Below, piece by piece: positions 31,904 to 35,605 of a DNA stretch of 35,605 nucleotides. The position numbers and the translations under genes were made by a program. The stretch's first letter is position 1. Each line of letters opens with the position of its first letter. The notes under the pieces are model-generated. The model was not told the DNA's origin. It was given only the letters and a program-made list of their open reading frames with translations, and searched no databases. Source of the stretch: Alectoria sarmentosa (Eukaryota > Ascomycota > Lecanoromycetes > Lecanorales > Parmeliaceae); assembly GCA_009733775.1 (NCBI GenBank), contig WOGZ01000330.1, forward strand, positions 1 to 35,605, given 5' to 3'.

Positions 31904-33887
31904 ATGGTCTACCTCAACCCAGGGGGATTCGACTTCGGACCCGAGAACCTCGACGGCTATGGCATCTCCAACATCGTCTTCATCGTCATGTACTCGCTCT
32001 GCTTCTACTCGGCATGCCTCTTCACCTGGATGTATCGCCACCATCCCGTCCTCCGGATGCGCAACGTCCCCCTCATGCTCCTATCCGTGCTCACGATGCA
32101 TGTCTTCACCTTCGCCGTCTTCGTCGTCTACACCATGAACGGTGCTTTCCCCTGCCAGGTGGAATACTGGTGCATGTGCTTGTACTTGCCCATCGGCATC
32201 GGCCTCTACCAGGCTTACAATCAGCAGTTGCTCATTGTGAGTCGCGGGCAGGCTGCGTTGATCACGAAGGAAGAGCTGTTCAAGCCGATATTTCCCAGAG
32301 GAAAGGGGTTTGGTGGCCCCAAGTATTGGGCTTTTCGCTTCAAGATTTGGTGGCAGAATGTCAGCACAAAGGGTAAATACGAGGGCTTTGTTTTGATTGG
32401 CATCGTCATTCAGGTAGGCGCCCGTGACGTTGGGACATATCACAGCTGCTGATATACATCTCCCAGTTCACCGTGTCTTTCATCATCTACAACATCTCTC
32501 GAAAATTCAACCACTACGGGATCGTCGACCATCATACATCTCCAGGCTTATGTCGTCGAGGATGGGAGTGGTGGGCTAGCTCCAAAATCTGCTGGCTGTA
32601 ACAATGCTAAAGCTGTCCAGGGTGCCGACTATAATATGGCAATTCTCATGGAATTACATCTTTGGCCCCTACCTGCTCTGGAATATCCGCATGATCAAAG
32701 ACATATACCATTGGCGGCTACAAACCACGCTTGCCATTATAGCTGGGTTCGAATCCTTGATTCCCCGAAAGAGTGAAAGCTTACCTTGACAGTCTTCCCG
32801 GAGCTCCAATGTGGCTAGTAGCAGTGTACAGCGACAAATTCGCACCAGTCAACAAATACTGGCTCCCTTCAGAGTGGTAAGTACACCATTAACACCCCTG
32901 GAAGTCCTCCATTGCTTACAAAACCGCGCGTCTAGGCTCATTCCCGGCCTCATGACCATTGAAGTAGTCACCCTCGGTTTCCCCATTTACGCCATCTTCA
33001 AGAACAAGAAGGCAGCCCGCGAAGTAAACAATGCCCTCGCAGACTTTGACCAGAAGCACCTCCAATCATTCGACGAAGGCACGACTCTCGGCGGCTCTGG
33101 AAACTCTCTCCAGACCAAGGGCTCTACCAAGGGTTCCAAGAAGAAAGGGAAAATGTACCCCATGGAATCCCTCGACGCCTGCCTGAGCGGCAACCACGAC
33201 GGTCTCCAAGTCTACGCTTCCTGCATGGAGCTCAACGGCGAGAACATCATCTTCCTGACCAAGGTCATCGCCTTCACCCAGCAGTGCCAAAAGGCCTTTT
33301 ACGAAACCTGCAAATCCACCTCGGAGTTCCGCCGGGCCCGGACCGCCATGTTCCGTGTCGGCCTGAGCATCTTCGTCTCCCTCGTCCACTCCGGCACCGC
33401 ATCCTACCCCATCAACATCGAATCCAACATCTACGGCCAACTCGACCTCGTCTTCGGCCCGGCCACCGCCCTCGTCGCTTCCGCAAAGGCGTCCCGCTCC
33501 CCCAGCATCGCCACCCCCCTCCTCTCCTCCTCCTCCAAAATCACCCCTTGGGACGACCCGGCCGACAGCAGCAGCAACGGCGCCGAGCCCGACGACCCGA
33601 GCACCGGCTACTTCGGCACCTCGGACAACTCCTACCCGATGCAACCGATGGGCCGGAAAAGCAGCGGCAACGACAGCTGCGAGCACATCGTCGTGCACGT
33701 GCGGGAAAACGAAGTCGTCGGCGTCAATGAAGGGAGCGATCCGCTCGAGAGCATCAAGGTGTCGGCCGAGTTCGACGAGAGGGTCTTTGACGCGGCGTTT
33801 GGGAGCGTGAGGTTCATGGTCTGGACGGAGACGTGGCAGCGGTACATGCACTGGAAGCGGAGTTCGGGGAGTGACATGGGCGATTAG
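31904..33887 (+). CDS. Seven-transmembrane receptor with RGS domain
   Basis: Five exons (31904-32413, 32467-32570, 32621-32746, 32793-32876, 32936-33887) give 591 aa. The introns are 53, 50, 46 and 59 nt. Hydrophobic spans include SNIVFIVMYSLCFYSACLF, LMLLSVLTMHVFTFAVFVV, MCLYLPIGIGLYQAY, FVLIGIVIQFTVSFII, WQFSWNYIFGPYLLW and LIPGLMTIEVVTLGFPIYAI, followed by a basic linker. The RGS-like region runs from about 351 to 570 (YPMESLDACL near its start, FDERVFDAAFGSVRFMVW near its end). A Ser/Pro-rich insertion of about 90 residues interrupts it. Fungal RGS-domain GPCRs of this layout (the class including Aspergillus GprK) are thought to couple sensing to faster Galpha GTP hydrolysis at the plasma membrane. 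Intron 3 has a poor donor (GTTCGA), and intron 2 a GTGGGC donor. Both give exact frame and motif continuity. The last exon is much more GC-rich at third positions than exons 2-4. Confidence 0.92.
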
Positions 33888-33904
33888 AGAGGGATGATCG
33901 CCCG

Positions 33905-33967
33905 TGGGGGGTGGGGGCATGGATTTGGGCATGGACATGGGCATGGGAATGGGAATGGGTATGGGGG
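33905..33967. repeat. GGGCATGG/GGGAATGG imperfect repeats
   Basis: Six-base units related to ATGGGC and ATGGGA are repeated about eight times just after the receptor stop codon. Confidence 0.8.
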
Positions 33968-34253
33968 AAGGATGATTCTACGGTCCACGAATCTCCGGGG
34001 ACATAAACCATCGGGCGCGGGCGAGGGATGCATGCGAACAATGCCATCTAAAAACCCATACATACGTACATTCTTGCTCTCTCTCTCGCAACGCCGCGGT
34101 GCGGTTCGCGGAGAGGGAACATACATAGTAGAATAATCTGATCAAAAGACGCCCCCCTTCCTCCTCTCCTTTCTTCCATTCTCCATCCCTTTCACTCTTC
34201 GTTTCATTTCATTTCATCCCCTCGACTCAAATCTCATACCTACTACCTATGAG

Positions 34254-34270
34254 AAAAAAAAAAAAAAAAA
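34254..34270. repeat. A17 homopolymer
   Basis: Seventeen A residues in noncoding sequence downstream of the RGS receptor. Confidence 0.9.
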
Positions 34271-34586
34271 CACCCTCATCTGCCCCGGAGGCGAGAAATG
34301 AACTTGTCTCGACGGTATCGCGATAAATGCTATTTTTAATTTTACTTTTTCGAATAATGAGTTGTTATTTGCCAAAACTCCAATCAATCAATCGGTGACG
34401 GCGCGGTCGGCGAATTGATTTTTCTTGGGAGGCATGGATGGAGGGCTTCTACGATTGGTAGCTCGGAGGGAGTGGGAGTAGGAGGATTCGGTTCATGGTT
34501 GGTGGACGCTGTCGCTGTTGTCAGGGAGGACGGGGGGGAAGTGGGAGTAGGACTGGTACTGGGACTGGGGCGGCGGGGTGGTTGGA

Positions 34587-34715
34587 GGGGATGTGGGAGG
34601 GGTTGTTGTTTGGGATGTGGGAGGGGATGTGGGAGGGGATTGTAGGAGGGGATGTGGGATGGGATGTGGGAGGGGATGTGGGAGGGGATGTGACTCGGGG
34701 GGGGGGGGGGGGGGG
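34587..34715. repeat. G-rich 12-bp minisatellite ending in G19
   Basis: The unit ATGTGGGAGGGG is repeated with small changes from about 34587 to 34690, followed by CTC and a run of 19 G residues (34697-34715). Many closely spaced GGG tracts make this a strong candidate for G-quadruplex formation on the plus strand. Confidence 0.85.
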
Positions 34716-34756
34716 TTTGGTTTTTCTGGTGATGAACGGGTTTGTTTGATAGGGTT

Positions 34757-34945
34757 TGTGATGCTTGTGCTTGTTCTTGTTCTTCTTCTTTTTCTTGTTC
34801 TTTTTGCTCTTCTTCTTTTTCTCTTCCTTTTCTTTTCTTTTTTCTCTCCTTGCCTTTTTCTTGCTTTTTTTTGCCTTTTCTTGCCTTTTCTCTTTCATCA
34901 TCTTTCCCTCACTCCCTTCTCTCCTCTCCTCTCTTTCCCCTTGTT
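34757..34945. repeat. Polypyrimidine tract
   Basis: About 190 bp almost entirely of T and C on the plus strand, with CTT and TTTTC words. On the minus strand it creates a Lys/Arg/Glu-rich open frame that is an artefact. Tracts like this can adopt triplex structures. Confidence 0.9.
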
Positions 34946-35409
34946 CTCCTCGTTAACGTCCATTTAATAATGTTCTTAAAGCATTTCGATTCCTTTTCTC
35001 GAACTGGACTTTTTTTTTTTAAGAAAAAAATGAACTCATGTTATTGAATTTATACATTTATTTATATTTCATCACTTTATCTTCATCTCATTCTCTGCAT
35101 CTGTACTTTATATAATTTCATCCCCATTTTCGATCTTCGATTTCAATTTCCAATATTTCAATGAGTGAGTGAATTGAGTGTATAATTCTTCAAAAAAAAG
35201 ACCGAAACAGGCTATTGTGCTCTCTACCTCTACCATTTACGATCATAAAGACGCCGAGGGAGGCGTGTTTGGGCATCGTTCTATAGGTGTTTGAAACGAT
35301 AATGATGATCAATTGATCGATTGAGTGAGTGAGGGAGTGATGACTATTTATCCTAACCCCGCCTTGTCGCTTCAGCCTTTGAACGAAACGATTTGGGCAG
35401 GAGGTTGTA

Positions 35410-35510
35410 TCAAAGCGTTCGCTTTACGCCATAGGCGTTGAACTTCTTTCTGCCATCCTCACCCCCAACAGCGCCTCTAGGCTCTTGAATAATCTCATCA
35501 GCTCGTGCTG
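35410..35510 (-). CDS. Possible last exon of a gene running off the right edge
   Basis: On the minus strand a CACAG acceptor (35515-35511) precedes a frame of 32 residues with fungal-like codon choice, ending in KKFNAYGVKRTL and TGA at 35410. I do not recognise the family. A competing frame through the same DNA starts in the (AGTGGG)n repeat as Ser-Gly repeats, continues FGYETQQHELMRLFKSLEAL and stops at TAA near 35425. Only one can be right. The rest of the gene would lie beyond the window. Confidence 0.3.
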
Positions 35511-35531
35511 CTGTGTCTCATAGCCGAATGT

Positions 35532-35605
35532 CCCACTCCCACTCCTTCTGCCACTCCCACTCCCACTCCCACTCCCACTCCCACTCCCACTCCCACTCCC
35601 ACTCC
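35532..35605. repeat. (CCCACT)n repeat at the window edge
   Basis: A hexanucleotide array, interrupted once near 35545-35550, that continues to the last base. The complementary strand is (AGTGGG)n. If transcribed in the matching frame it would encode Ser-Gly repeats. Confidence 0.95.

Larger units (their letters stand above)
33888..35409. other. Gene-free, low-complexity 3' flank
   Basis: Downstream of the RGS receptor I see only simple and biased sequence: GGGCATG-type repeats, A17, a G-rich minisatellite, G19 and a long pyrimidine tract, then AT-rich DNA. Open frames here are products of the base bias. Confidence 0.5.

Noticed and set aside
32745..32758. GGGTTCGAATCC, a perfect tRNA B-box-like word
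   Set aside because: No A box at the right distance. It lies across an intron start of the RGS receptor and is most likely coincidence.
33066..33944. 292-codon minus-strand open frame over the last exon of the RGS receptor
   Set aside because: It is the antisense shadow of a GC-biased coding exon. Its Val/Gly/Asp-rich, repetitive composition has no domain, and the plus strand carries a clear RGS-like sequence.
34521..34967. Lys/Pro-rich minus-strand and Phe/Leu/Ser-rich plus-strand frames
   Set aside because: They are translations of the G-rich minisatellite and the polypyrimidine tract, without any other coding signal.

Overview
The window looks like nuclear DNA of a filamentous ascomycete (Pezizomycotina). 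Short GT-AG introns of about 46-140 nt interrupt most genes. The gene families are fungal: NOD-like STAND receptors, a 7TM receptor with an RGS domain, and a small Cys-tailed protein. A Ty1/copia element has decayed by C-to-T type changes. I cannot name the species. The window starts inside an (AG)n run and ends inside a (CCCACT)n run, so it may be a whole contig broken at simple repeats.

Left part (1-8.2 kb). A ZUFSP/C78-type deubiquitinase lies on the minus strand (1566-2755). Next comes a degenerate tRNA-like or SINE-like element (3059-3351), then a six-exon NACHT-ankyrin receptor on the plus strand (3739-7905).

Middle (8.2-17.4 kb) has no host gene that I can support. It holds a (GT)n microsatellite, a roughly 610-bp block of short inverted repeats (8522-9130), and a complete but dead copia retrotransposon (10885-16390). 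The retrotransposon has 222-bp LTRs, a GATAG target duplication and a half-tRNA(iMet) primer site.

Right-middle (17.4-25.5 kb), all on the minus strand. There is a 753-aa single-exon protein of unknown function (17434-19695). It is followed by a seven-exon receptor (21867-25469) with an alpha/beta-hydrolase (SesB-like), NB-ARC and TPR architecture. The two receptors belong to different STAND classes and lie about 14 kb apart, flanking the repeat-rich core. This suggests an innate-immunity or heterokaryon-incompatibility type neighbourhood, which is inference. In both genes an intron splits the Walker A motif. Retaining it would leave only the N-terminal domain.

Right part (27.6-35.6 kb). A 77-aa Cys-tailed, CYSTM-like protein (27672-28093) is followed by nearly 4 kb of gene-poor, low-complexity DNA. 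A five-exon RGS-domain 7TM receptor (31904-33887) comes next. The end is G-rich and polypyrimidine DNA, and a possible last exon of a minus-strand gene runs off the right edge (35410-35510).
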